Source of the DNA: JASMHC01 sp964453855
GTDB lineage: Bacteria; Pseudomonadota; Alphaproteobacteria; Rhodobacterales; Rhodobacteraceae
Direction of reading: 5' to 3'
Assembly (NCBI GenBank): GCA_964453855.1
Contig: CAYVRN010000001.1
Location: 32,556 to 96,555, forward strand
Length of the DNA stretch: 64,000 bases
Positions 46,196-54,778 of this stretch are shown in pieces. The notes below the pieces were generated by a model, which saw only the letters and a list, made by a program, of their open reading frames with translations, searched no databases and had not been told where the DNA came from. The position numbers were made by a program, and so were the translations under genes. Each line of letters opens with the position of its first letter. Positions within the stretch are counted from its first letter, which is position 1.

Positions 46196-46686
46196 TCGTT
46201 GGAGTCCCGTGGGCGCAAGATGGTCCTGACACGACCGCTTAGAAGTGCCGTTCCGTCGTTCAGATTAACCAGCATGTCCGCTGCAGCTAGCGTGATTTGA
46301 CCTTGCGCCAAAAGCACATTTCCCCGCATTTCAATCATACCCGTTGTGACGGAATATTCGGCTTCTTCCGCTTCGGCGGCTTCTTCACCTGAGATCAAGG
46401 TCACCCCACCGGATGCCAGCAGTTTGGCGATTTCTGACGTCTCTGGGTTATACACTACGGTCACCAACGGGGCATATAGCATCATATTACCCTGACTGAT
46501 CGTCACATTCCCTGAGAATGTCGCGGAGCTGTCTGCCTGAGAAATTGCCAATTCATCCGAATTGATTTCAATCGGTGCGCTTGTGTCTTGGCCTAATCCG
46601 CCGAACGAAAGTTGGGTACCTTGAGCAGACACCCATCCGGCCAAAACTGTCAGACAGATCACAGAAACAATGCGAAAAATTCTCAC
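46192..46686 (-). CDS. lptA: LPS transport periplasmic protein LptA
   Basis: This 164-aa OstA-like protein forms the periplasmic bridge for lipopolysaccharide. A signal peptide (IFRIVSVICLTVLAGWVSAQG) precedes repeats of beta-jellyroll strands (APIEINSDELAISQADSSAT, TFSGNVTISQGNMMLYAPLV). It lies 2 bp behind lptC and overlaps lptB. Confidence 0.93.
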   Translation of the reverse strand: MRIFRIVSVICLTVLAGWVSAQGTQLSFGGLGQDTSAPIEINSDELAISQADSSATFSGNVTISQGNMMLYAPLVTVVYNPETSEIAKLLASGGVTLISGEEAAEAEEAEYSVTTGMIEMRGNVLLAQGQITLAAADMLVNLNDGTALLSGRVRTILRPRDSNE

Positions 46687-46688
46687 GG

Positions 46689-47303
46689 TTAATCCTCGGT
46701 TGCTTTTGAAGGAAAGTATATCACCTGAACGCCTTTGTCGAAAACAAGTAGAGAGGTTCCGGTATTGTTTTGCAATAACACGGTCATTTTCCCGGCGATA
46801 ATGGTTCCGATGGGGCCTTCCGCTTTGACCTGACCAGACGTGGTGATCCGCGTCCTGTCCAGCTCGGCACTGAGCTCCTGAGTTTCAATGCGGTACCCAT
46901 TCGAGGTTTCAATCGTGACATCGCCCTCAAGCCGCGCGATGCGGGCGTTTTCGATGGATCCTCTGTCCGCAAGAGCGCTCACCTCTGCACCATCTGGTGT
47001 TTGTATAACCGCTGATAACTTTTCGATCGATGCATCTTCCAGTTCGGCTGGGTCAGTTTTCGCTGTTACGGCTGACAGAGTGATCGCAGCCCCGTCTGCT
47101 GTCATCCCGGAAAATTCGGGGGCTGTGATCCGAGGTTCTCGGGCAAGCTCTTTTACGTCGACCGCTGCGTACGGAATCGATTTCTCGGGATCGATGGTTT
47201 TCGAAAATAAAAACAACGTTGACAGCAGTCCCAGGGCCGACAAGGGGAATATGACCTTCAGCCAAGCGACAACGCGCGAGTAGGTGGCTATCCTCCCTAT
47301 CAT
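46689..47303 (-). CDS. lptC: LPS export protein LptC
   Basis: This 204-aa single-pass inner membrane protein receives lipopolysaccharide from LptBFG. A hydrophobic helix (WLKVIFPLSALGLLSTLFLF, about 14-33) anchors a periplasmic beta-jellyroll (EPRITAPEFSGMTADGAAIT, LEGDVTIETSNGYRI). It is the first gene of the lptC-lptA-lptB operon, 2 bp before lptA, and is preceded by the ribonuclease D gene in the same direction. Confidence 0.9.
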   Translation of the reverse strand: MIGRIATYSRVVAWLKVIFPLSALGLLSTLFLFSKTIDPEKSIPYAAVDVKELAREPRITAPEFSGMTADGAAITLSAVTAKTDPAELEDASIEKLSAVIQTPDGAEVSALADRGSIENARIARLEGDVTIETSNGYRIETQELSAELDRTRITTSGQVKAEGPIGTIIAGKMTVLLQNNTGTSLLVFDKGVQVIYFPSKATED

Positions 47304-47377
47304 TTTCTTGCTTGTTTCCTTGAGTTTGATGCGACGGCTATGATCACCTCTATGGCGCGCCCCTGGTTAGTGCGAAG

Positions 47378-47989
47378 TTAGTGCGAAAAAATATCAATCT
47401 CGGGCCACCCTGCGAGATCAAGTTGAGCCCGTGCAGGCAAGAAATCAAAACACTTTTGCGCCAACTCAGTTCGCCCTTCACGCTCAAGTCTCTGATCAAG
47501 TACTGCCTTGAGTTTGTGTAGATACAACACGTCACTGGCCGCATAATCCAGCTGTGCATCTGTCAGGTCGGGAGCACCCCAGTCACTCGATTGCTGGTAT
47601 TTTGAGATGTCCACGCCCAGAAGCTCTTGCAGTAGGTTTTTTAAACCGTGCCTGTCGGTGTAGGTGCGCACCATCTTGCTGGCGATTTTCGTGCAATAGA
47701 CCGGCGCGGCCAGTGTGCCGAAAGCGTTGTACATCGCAGCTATGTCAAAACGGCCGAAATGGAACAGCTTGAGAACCCTCGGGTCTTTCAAAAGACGGCA
47801 CAAATTTGGAGCCTCTGTTTGCCCTTGCGCGATTTGAACCAGATGCGCATAGCCATCACCCGAAGACAATTGAATAAGGCACAGGCGATCGCGACTGGGG
47901 TTGAGACCCATTGTTTCACAATCAATAGCGACAATCGGACCCAAATCCAGATCATCCGGTAAATCGCCTTGGTAGAGATGGTTCGCCAT
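47378..47989 (-). CDS. Ribonuclease D-like 3'-5' exonuclease
   Basis: This protein of 203 aa is a single DEDDy-type exonuclease domain without the HRDC domain of full-length Rnd, a short form common in alphaproteobacteria. Motif Exo I is VAIDCETMGL (about 22-31), Exo II includes FHFGRFDIAAMYNAFG (about 78-93), and Exo III with Tyr is QLDYAASDVLYL (about 150-161). I start at ATG 47989 (MANHLYQGDLPDDLDLG); the upstream 24 codons are not family-like. It probably trims structured RNA ends. lptC follows in the same direction. Confidence 0.88.
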   Translation of the reverse strand: MANHLYQGDLPDDLDLGPIVAIDCETMGLNPSRDRLCLIQLSSGDGYAHLVQIAQGQTEAPNLCRLLKDPRVLKLFHFGRFDIAAMYNAFGTLAAPVYCTKIASKMVRTYTDRHGLKNLLQELLGVDISKYQQSSDWGAPDLTDAQLDYAASDVLYLHKLKAVLDQRLEREGRTELAQKCFDFLPARAQLDLAGWPEIDIFSH

Positions 47990-48170
47990 TTTCAATCCTT
48001 TCGTCTGAGCTAATGGCATAGGCGTGATGCGATTGTTTATCAATATCTCGGCCCACTTCACGGTCTCATCAAGGATTAAAATCGTTCAGATATCAGAATC
48101 TTTGCATGCCGGGATAAAACAATGGATCGACCTGTCGTCTTTAAGGACATAGCCCATTTTGGAGACAACC

Positions 48171-49913
48171 ATGCGCTTTTGGAAGAATTCCATTCTTTGG
48201 CCCCTTTTATTGCCTATTCCCGTCGCTTTTATTGCGGTTGCTTACATTACAATGTCTCTGCCTCAGAAATTGCAGGACAACATTGTGAATCAGAGCGTCG
48301 GCGAGGCTGAAAAGCTGATCAGTCAGCTGGTAACTTTCCGCAGTTTTTATGCCAAAAATATTGTGCCAAAATTTGTGTGGATTGACGGAAAATATGCGTC
48401 GACCGAACATTTTGACGATCCAAACGCAATTCCCTTCCCTGCGACCATGATTCACGATGTGAATTCAGCGGCGCGAGACATTGCTGGTTATGATTTGCTT
48501 GTCTACAGCCCTTTCCCATTTCCGAACCGCGAAGAGCGCGTGCTGGATGCATTCGAGCAAGATGCATGGAATTTCCTAAAAGATAATCCGGATCAAACAT
48601 TCAGCCAACTGTTAGAGGAAGATGGATCAACCGTTATCCGTGCCGCGCGCGCGTCAGTCATGTCGTCCGAATCTTGTGTAAATTGTCACAACACTCTTTC
48701 CTATAGCCCCATGACCGATTGGCAAATCGGGGATGTTCGGGGTGTTATCGAAGTAACTCAGGAGGTGACGGAAGAATTCGCGGCAGCAACGCGGTCGGTC
48801 AACGAAAGCCTTGTAATCGTCGCCGCGATCATCGGAGTGATGGGCATGCTTGTCGCAATTACGGCCGCTCGCACTGTCGGACCGCTGCGCAAATTGACCG
48901 ATCTTCTAGAAAAGCGTGAAGCTACGACTGAGCAGTCAGCCGTCCCCTTCCTAAGCCGCAACGATGAAGTCGGCAAGTTTGCTCGGGCAGCCTGTGAAGT
49001 CATCAAAGCTCGGAGAGATATCGAAGAGATCATGGGCAAAGTTCGGGATTTCAGTTCGGTTATCGGGGGGTCTTCGTCTGATCTGCACAATGCTTCTCAA
49101 GTACTGTCGTCCCGAACTGAAAATCAGAAGCTTTCGCTTGAACGTGCGAATGTTACTTTGGGTGAAATCGCGGAAAATGCCCGCTCGAACGTTGATAGTG
49201 CTGAAAAGGCGTATACCGTTTCCAACGAAGCCCTCGCTCTGGCTAGAAAAACCCGCCACGTCGTCGTTGCCGCTAAAAGCGCGATGGAACACGTCGATGA
49301 AAGTGCAGAGAAAATCGAGACAGTTATTGGAGTAATTGACTCGATTGCTTTCCAAACGAACTTGCTTGCGCTCAACGCGGCTGTCGAAGCTGCGCGTGCG
49401 GGTAGCGCTGGCAAAGGGTTTGCTGTGGTCGCCCAAGAGGTTCGCGCCTTGTGTCATCGCTCGTCGAAAGCGGCCGAGGATATCAAGGATATGATCAAAG
49501 AGTCTCATAACCATGTTGCAACCGGACGAGGACTCGTGCAGCAAACCGGCGTCACTATGGAAGAGCTGGTGGCCAGTTTGAAGACGACAACCGTATTTGC
49601 TGAAGATATTTCCAACCGTGCGGCAAGGCAGGCCCCGATTATCGACACACTAGATACGACCGTTTCAGATATGCAAGAATTTGCTTCGCACAGCGCAAAG
49701 GTCGCTGATCAAAGCGCAAAGTCAGCGCGCGCCTTGGCGTCTGAAGTGGCCATTCTGAATCGTTTTGTTGAGCAATTTGATCAGACGGTTGGCTCAAAAG
49801 TCGTGGAGGGTGAGGTTCTGGCTCCTGTGTCCCGGCAAGCATCTGGAGCAGAAATAGGAACAAACAACGCCCAAAACCGGCTTCCGAAATCGGGGGGGTC
49901 AGAAGCTGCCTAG
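48171..49913 (+). CDS. Methyl-accepting chemotaxis protein with haem-type DUF3365 sensor
   Basis: This 580-aa transducer starts at ATG 48171 with GGAG six bases upstream. TM1 (about 8-29) and TM2 (about 212-232) flank a periplasmic DUF3365/Tll0287-like domain carrying CVNCH (169-173), a c-type haem attachment motif, so the domain should bind covalent haem and sense redox state or a gas. A HAMP-like linker (RTVGPLRKLTDLLEKRE) and the signalling hairpin FQTNLLALNAAVEAARAGSA near 390 follow. There is no CheR pentapeptide at the C-terminus. It is a lone gene with no che operon nearby. Confidence 0.9.
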   Translation: MRFWKNSILWPLLLPIPVAFIAVAYITMSLPQKLQDNIVNQSVGEAEKLISQLVTFRSFYAKNIVPKFVWIDGKYASTEHFDDPNAIPFPATMIHDVNSAARDIAGYDLLVYSPFPFPNREERVLDAFEQDAWNFLKDNPDQTFSQLLEEDGSTVIRAARASVMSSESCVNCHNTLSYSPMTDWQIGDVRGVIEVTQEVTEEFAAATRSVNESLVIVAAIIGVMGMLVAITAARTVGPLRKLTDLLEKREATTEQSAVPFLSRNDEVGKFARAACEVIKARRDIEEIMGKVRDFSSVIGGSSSDLHNASQVLSSRTENQKLSLERANVTLGEIAENARSNVDSAEKAYTVSNEALALARKTRHVVVAAKSAMEHVDESAEKIETVIGVIDSIAFQTNLLALNAAVEAARAGSAGKGFAVVAQEVRALCHRSSKAAEDIKDMIKESHNHVATGRGLVQQTGVTMEELVASLKTTTVFAEDISNRAARQAPIIDTLDTTVSDMQEFASHSAKVADQSAKSARALASEVAILNRFVEQFDQTVGSKVVEGEVLAPVSRQASGAEIGTNNAQNRLPKSGGSEAA

Positions 49914-50839
49914 CTCTGAAGCAGATACAAGACGTAAGTAACTGTCGGAAATGAAAGCGTTGTCGCAACCAACAAAGCGGTTGCGGCGACGCTCTGGCTA
50001 TCAGTCCTGCGGGCAAACAACGGGTAAATCGTTAGCATCGGGATCGCTGTGAAGAGGATGCAAGTCGCCAAAAGCCTTGGATCAGACACGAAAATCGGGA
50101 AGATCAACATAGCAAGCAGTGGTTGCACAATCAGCTTGGCAAACGTGATCGTGGAAATCGCCGCCGGAGAGCCGCTGAGACTGAATTTCGCGACAGTTGC
50201 ACCGATATAAAACAAAGCCAGACCAGGCCCAGTCTGCGCCAGTATATGCAGTGTTTTAAGGGCAGTTCCTTGGGGTCCAAGATCCGTTCCCCGAGCTGCC
50301 AGAGCCAGTAGAACCGCCAGCAAAATTGGATTGCTTAACAGAGATTTTCCGATTTCCCGGATGGTTTTACCCATGCCCTTTGGTTTGCTTCCAGCAACAT
50401 CAGCCCCGATCAAGGTCAAAGGGATGAGAATGACGTTTTCGATTAACATAAACGAAGAAAAGACGATTGCCGCATGATCGGGAAAAACGATTGTCGATAG
50501 AGGCAGTCCGATCATGACCGAATTTGGGTTGGCAACCCCAAGCGACAGCGACCACGATTGACTGGGACCAAAGCCAAAGCTGCGATGAAGCAGCCAGCGC
50601 CCTACAAGCATGAGGGGCAAAGTGGACAAAAGGTATCCTGCCATCGCGGGAATGTTCAACACTGCCCCTTTACCGGCGGTCGAAATCGCAAGGAACACCA
50701 GAACCGGCAGGCTGATCCTGATCGTAAACTGGCCTAGGGCATCTATAAAGGATGCGTTGATGAAACCCGATTTTACGAAAATGTAACCGAGCGCGATAAT
50801 CGCATAGAGCGGCGTGGTCAGAGTCAGAATATCGGACAT
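49910..50839 (-). CDS. AEC-family permease
   Basis: This 309-aa integral membrane protein of the auxin efflux carrier family has about ten hydrophobic helices in two repeats (LTTPLYAIIALGYIFVKSGF at the start, ATALLVATTLSFPTVTYVLY at the end). AEC members move small carboxylates such as malonate. As the last gene of the hpa cluster, 18 bp behind hpaH, it is likely to transport an aromatic acid or pathway intermediate. Its end overlaps the convergent chemoreceptor gene by 4 bp. Confidence 0.82.
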   Translation of the reverse strand: MSDILTLTTPLYAIIALGYIFVKSGFINASFIDALGQFTIRISLPVLVFLAISTAGKGAVLNIPAMAGYLLSTLPLMLVGRWLLHRSFGFGPSQSWSLSLGVANPNSVMIGLPLSTIVFPDHAAIVFSSFMLIENVILIPLTLIGADVAGSKPKGMGKTIREIGKSLLSNPILLAVLLALAARGTDLGPQGTALKTLHILAQTGPGLALFYIGATVAKFSLSGSPAAISTITFAKLIVQPLLAMLIFPIFVSDPRLLATCILFTAIPMLTIYPLFARRTDSQSVAATALLVATTLSFPTVTYVLYLLQS

Positions 50840-50857
50840 AATGTGGTCTTTCGCAGT

Positions 50858-51658
50858 CTATTCGAACTCTATCGATACATATCCGAACCCGCCAAAGTCA
50901 GCCTCGAAACGGCTTCCGCTTGGGGCTTCGACAGGGCGGATGAACGATCCGGAAAGAACCACTTGACCAGCGGAAAGCCCATCCCCGTATAGCGCAAGTC
51001 GTTTCACCAACCAAACGATGCCAGTTACCGGATCGTCAAGAACGCCGGCGCCAAGTCCGGTTTCTTCGACCACGCCGTCGCGTTTCAAAATACAACCCTG
51101 CCAACGCAGGTCGTGCGCATCAATGGCGTGTTTTTCACCGCCCAGAACGATTCCGGCATTTGCGGCATTGTCCGAGATCGTGTCGGTGATGATGCGCGCC
51201 TGTCCGGTCTTCGGATCTGCCCGTAGGATACGGGTATCAAGGATTTCCAAAGATGGGGTCACGTAGTCGGTAGCGGCAATGACATCCGCGCGCGTGACAT
51301 TTCCGCCGGATAAATCAGTTTTCATGACAAACGCGATCTCTGCTTCGATCCGCGGCTGTATGAAGCGCCCTTTGGGAACCCTTTCGCCTGTCTGAAACAG
51401 CATATCGTCGAACAGAACGCCCGAGTCCGGCGTCGTGATATTCAACGCTTGTTGCATGGCGCGCGAGGTCAAACCGATTTTCCACCCGATCACTTTGCCA
51501 CCGGCGGATTTCTTCAGTTGAACAAGCGCCGACTGAACGGCGTATGCATCGTCTAACGTCATTCCAGGATTGGCCAGTGAGATCAATCCCGTTTGAGTAC
51601 CGGATTTTTCCGCCTCAAATAGGATTTTGGCTGCCGCTCGTGACTGATCAGGCGTCAT
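50858..51658 (-). CDS. hpaH: 2-oxo-hept-4-ene-1,7-dioate hydratase
   Basis: This 266-aa hydratase of the MhpD/HpaH family adds water to the OHED intermediate of homoprotocatechuate meta-cleavage. Family features: GKVIGWKIGLTSRAMQQALN (about 54-73), the metal-binding acidic motif RIEAEIAFVM (about 101-110) and VTPSLEILDTRI near 135. The ATG overlaps the stop of the upstream FAH-family gene (ATGA). Confidence 0.92.
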   Translation of the reverse strand: MTPDQSRAAAKILFEAEKSGTQTGLISLANPGMTLDDAYAVQSALVQLKKSAGGKVIGWKIGLTSRAMQQALNITTPDSGVLFDDMLFQTGERVPKGRFIQPRIEAEIAFVMKTDLSGGNVTRADVIAATDYVTPSLEILDTRILRADPKTGQARIITDTISDNAANAGIVLGGEKHAIDAHDLRWQGCILKRDGVVEETGLGAGVLDDPVTGIVWLVKRLALYGDGLSAGQVVLSGSFIRPVEAPSGSRFEADFGGFGYVSIEFE

Positions 51659-52509
51659 TCGTCAGCCACCCCGTTGACCAATTTTCCGATGCCTTCGACT
51701 TCGACCTCGACGACATCGCCCGGTACCAGATAGCGTGGCGGGTCAAAACGTGCGCCAGCACCAGTGGGCGTGCCGGTTACGATCATATCGCCAGGCTGCA
51801 GTGTGGTGAACGTCGAGATATATGCGATCTCTTCTCGGATTGGGAACATCATGCGGTTCAGAGTATCGTCTTGTCGGACCTCTCCGTTGACACGGGTGAT
51901 GATGCGAGCGTCTTCTAGCTGCTTTGGATCGGTGAAAGGCACTAACCAAGGACCAATTGCGCCGGATTTGTCCCAGTTTTTACCTTGCGTGACGTTGAAC
52001 TTCGCGTGCCTTACCCAATCACGGATCGTGCCTTCGTTGCATAGTGTCAGAGCCGAAATATGGTGATAGGCGTCTTCGACCTTAATGCGTCGCCCGCCTT
52101 TGCCGATGACCACCACAACCTCGCCTTCGTAATCAAGCGTATGGTTTTCGGGCGGCCTTATTAGAGGCTGATTATGGCCCGTGAAGCTGGACGGGTACCT
52201 TGGGAAAAGCGACATGTACTTGGGTTGGTTGCTACCGTCTTTGTACTCGGCGTTTCGGTCGGGGAAGTTGACGCCAACACAAATGATCTTGCCTGGGTTC
52301 GGGATCGGAATGTCGAATGTGAAAGTGCCGTCGGGATGCGAGATTTCTTTGTTGGAGGCAACAGTCTCTAATTCAGGGAAACTACCGGATTCCACCACAT
52401 CTTTCAGAGTCTGATACTGGGGAAAGTCATCCGTCAACGAGATTGCGCCACCTTCCATAATCGCACCGAAATGTTCTTGCCCATCGGCGGTGAATGTTGC
52501 GAACCTCAT
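51655..52509 (-). CDS. hpaG: FAH-family HHDD isomerase/OPET decarboxylase
   Basis: This 284-aa fumarylacetoacetate-hydrolase-fold protein has the metal-binding motif DYEGEVVVVIGKGGRRI (about 125-141) and the C-terminal GTPTGAGARFDPPRYLVPGD. In the hpa pathway this fold performs decarboxylation and isomerisation of the ring-cleavage product between HpaF and HpaH. Only one FAH domain is present, whereas some bacteria have a two-domain HpaG. ATG 52509 overlaps the decarboxylase stop (ATGA); the frame is open five codons further. Confidence 0.82.
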   Translation of the reverse strand: MRFATFTADGQEHFGAIMEGGAISLTDDFPQYQTLKDVVESGSFPELETVASNKEISHPDGTFTFDIPIPNPGKIICVGVNFPDRNAEYKDGSNQPKYMSLFPRYPSSFTGHNQPLIRPPENHTLDYEGEVVVVIGKGGRRIKVEDAYHHISALTLCNEGTIRDWVRHAKFNVTQGKNWDKSGAIGPWLVPFTDPKQLEDARIITRVNGEVRQDDTLNRMMFPIREEIAYISTFTTLQPGDMIVTGTPTGAGARFDPPRYLVPGDVVEVEVEGIGKLVNGVADE

Positions 52510-53903
52510 TTGAGTGTCTCCCATACGTCTTGAATGACCTGAACTGCCATCATTACCTGATCGCGGGTTGTGTCGAATTGACCGACGGAAAAGCGGATCA
52601 TCTTTCGTCCGTTGAACATGCCTTGCGTTATGTAAATCCGACCATCGTCGTTTAGCGCATCCACCAGCCGCTGCTGCATGTCGTCGTCGCCCGGGCAGCG
52701 AAAGGTGAACAAGCTGAGGATCGGGTCGGTCACAATCTCGAATCCTTCAAGTTTCCGGATCGCTTCGCAAACCTCGTTCGCCCACTTTACGTGGTTGCGG
52801 ATGCGGTTTTGTAACCCTTCCAACCCGTACGCTCGGATCAGGAACCAGATTTTCAGGGCGCGAAAACGACGACCCAGCGGGATGGTCCATTCCGAGAAAT
52901 TGGTGACTTCGGCACCCGAGGTCTTTAGATATTCGGGCTCGATTTTCAGCGTGTTTAGCTGCGGCTGTGGATCACGCAGGAACTGGACAGAGCAATCGAA
53001 CTGGGCCCCCAGCCATTTGTGCGGGTTGAAAACGATGCTGTCGAAACCTTCGACTCCCTTCCAAAAGTCCTGACGGAATTCTGGGCAGATCATGGCCGAT
53101 CCGGCCCATGCTGCGTCTAAATGCGTATAAAGCCCATGAGCTTCCGCCACTTGACGGACAGCTTCCAGATCATCGCTGGCACCGATACCAGTACCTCCTG
53201 TCGCGGCAATGATTCCCGCTGGAATGTGTCCCGCAGCAAGGTCTGCCTCAATCGCTGCGCGCAACCGGTTGGCATCCATTCCATAGCGCGGACCAGAAGT
53301 GGGGAGTTTGATTAGGTTGTCCTGTCCAATGCCCGCCACCCAACAGGCGCGATCGATCGAGGAATGCACTTGTTCCGAGCAATATATACGAAGATTGCCT
53401 TTGCCGTTCAGCCCTTCGCGGTTGCCGGTATAGTTGGTTGCGCGCTCGCGCATTGTCAGCACAGCTGATAGTGTTGCCGAGGATGCGCTGTCCTGAATGA
53501 CGCCGACATAACCTTCGGGCAGATCCATCGCCTGACGCAACCAATCGATCATTAGAATCTCGACCTCGGTCGCAGCGGGCGAGGTTTGCCACAACATACA
53601 CTGCGACGCGATTGTCGTGACTAACATGTCTGCCAGCATCGACGGCGGCGTGGCGTTCGCTGGAAAGTATGCGAAGAAACGGGGATGCTGCCAATGGGTC
53701 ATGCCCGGCAGGATGATATCCTCAAAATCCTGCATAATTACGTCCATCTGCTCAGCCATTTGGGGCGGGGCCGACGGTAACTGCGCCATAATCTCGCCCG
53801 GTGCGGTCTGTGCACGCACGGGACGGTCGGCCAAAGTTTTGTGATAGTCAGCCGCCCAGTCAGAGACATGCTTGCCCCAGTCGGCGAATTCATCCCAGTT
53901 CAT
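52506..53903 (-). CDS. Pyridoxal-phosphate-dependent aromatic-L-amino-acid decarboxylase
   Basis: This 465-aa group II decarboxylase has the schiff-base lysine in VFNPHKWLGAQFDCS (about residue 303), HLDAAWAGSAMICPEF (about 265-280) and the phosphate-binding SASSATLSAVLTMRE. Family members convert tyrosine, DOPA, phenylalanine or tryptophan to amines. It is embedded in the hpa operon, overlapping the FAH gene and 9 bp behind hpaD, so its product amine probably enters this pathway after oxidation to an arylacetate. The required amine oxidase and hydroxylase are not in the window. Confidence 0.88.
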   Translation of the reverse strand: MNWDEFADWGKHVSDWAADYHKTLADRPVRAQTAPGEIMAQLPSAPPQMAEQMDVIMQDFEDIILPGMTHWQHPRFFAYFPANATPPSMLADMLVTTIASQCMLWQTSPAATEVEILMIDWLRQAMDLPEGYVGVIQDSASSATLSAVLTMRERATNYTGNREGLNGKGNLRIYCSEQVHSSIDRACWVAGIGQDNLIKLPTSGPRYGMDANRLRAAIEADLAAGHIPAGIIAATGGTGIGASDDLEAVRQVAEAHGLYTHLDAAWAGSAMICPEFRQDFWKGVEGFDSIVFNPHKWLGAQFDCSVQFLRDPQPQLNTLKIEPEYLKTSGAEVTNFSEWTIPLGRRFRALKIWFLIRAYGLEGLQNRIRNHVKWANEVCEAIRKLEGFEIVTDPILSLFTFRCPGDDDMQQRLVDALNDDGRIYITQGMFNGRKMIRFSVGQFDTTRDQVMMAVQVIQDVWETLK

Positions 53904-53912
53904 TTGCGCTCC

Positions 53913-54767
53913 TTACTGGACGGGGAACAGGACATTGACCTGACCGGTGCCCGAACTTGGGAAGTAGTCAGTCACGACCTCGCATTTTCCGGTGTATTCG
54001 TCCCAGCCAAGTGCACCATAGAGCATCGCTGTGTCATGCATTGCCCCTTCGCCCGAACATCGCACAGCATAGTCGCCCAGCATCTTGAGGAATGTCGCGT
54101 GATCCCCGCGTTTCCACATTTCTAGCACCATAAGATCGACCTGACGGTTGAACTCGGAGCTGATGTTGAAGGTACCGTCGTTGGGGGCATAGTCCTTGTT
54201 TGACCACATCTGATGGGAAAGCGAACCGGATGCGACAAGCAATACCTTGCTGTCGCTTGCTTCGACGGCTGCACGAATGGCCTGACCGACGATGCGGCTT
54301 TCATCATGGTCATGTGTGGTACAAAAGGCAGCAATAGAGACGACTTTCATGTCGTGTTCACGGCTCATGAAGCTCATCGGGACCAGCGTGCCGTATTCCA
54401 GATCGAGGCTGTCGAGCTGATGTGCCAGGGTGTACACACCCATCTCGCTGGCTTTTTCCGCGATAGCGTTGCCCAAGGTCGGATTGCCACGATGCGAATA
54501 AGGCATGTTCTGGATAAACTGCGGGAACTCGGATGAGGTTAGTAGCCCTTCGAATTTCTCATTCGCGTTGATGTGAAAACCGGCGTTGACCAGCCAATGA
54601 GTGTCGCAGATCACAACGGTGTCCACGCCAGCGGCCTTGGCGCGGCGGGCGATTTCCAGATGACCATCAATGGCGGGTTGCCTTTTTCCCTTAATCGGGC
54701 CTTCTTGCTCGGACATTTGCATTGTCGGCACGTGGGTCATTTTAGCGGCGAGTACAAGTTCTCCCAT
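53913..54767 (-). CDS. hpaD: 3,4-dihydroxyphenylacetate 2,3-dioxygenase
   Basis: This 284-aa class III (LigB-type) extradiol ring-cleavage dioxygenase opens homoprotocatechuate. Metal-binding histidines sit in AAKMTHVPTM (about residue 12) and VVICDTHWLVNAG (about 57), with VASGSLSHQMW (about 180) in the active site. It lies 11 bp behind hpaE in the operon. The family of roughly 280 aa fits well. Confidence 0.92.
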   Translation of the reverse strand: MGELVLAAKMTHVPTMQMSEQEGPIKGKRQPAIDGHLEIARRAKAAGVDTVVICDTHWLVNAGFHINANEKFEGLLTSSEFPQFIQNMPYSHRGNPTLGNAIAEKASEMGVYTLAHQLDSLDLEYGTLVPMSFMSREHDMKVVSIAAFCTTHDHDESRIVGQAIRAAVEASDSKVLLVASGSLSHQMWSNKDYAPNDGTFNISSEFNRQVDLMVLEMWKRGDHATFLKMLGDYAVRCSGEGAMHDTAMLYGALGWDEYTGKCEVVTDYFPSSGTGQVNVLFPVQ

Positions 54768-54778
54768 AGTATTCTCCC

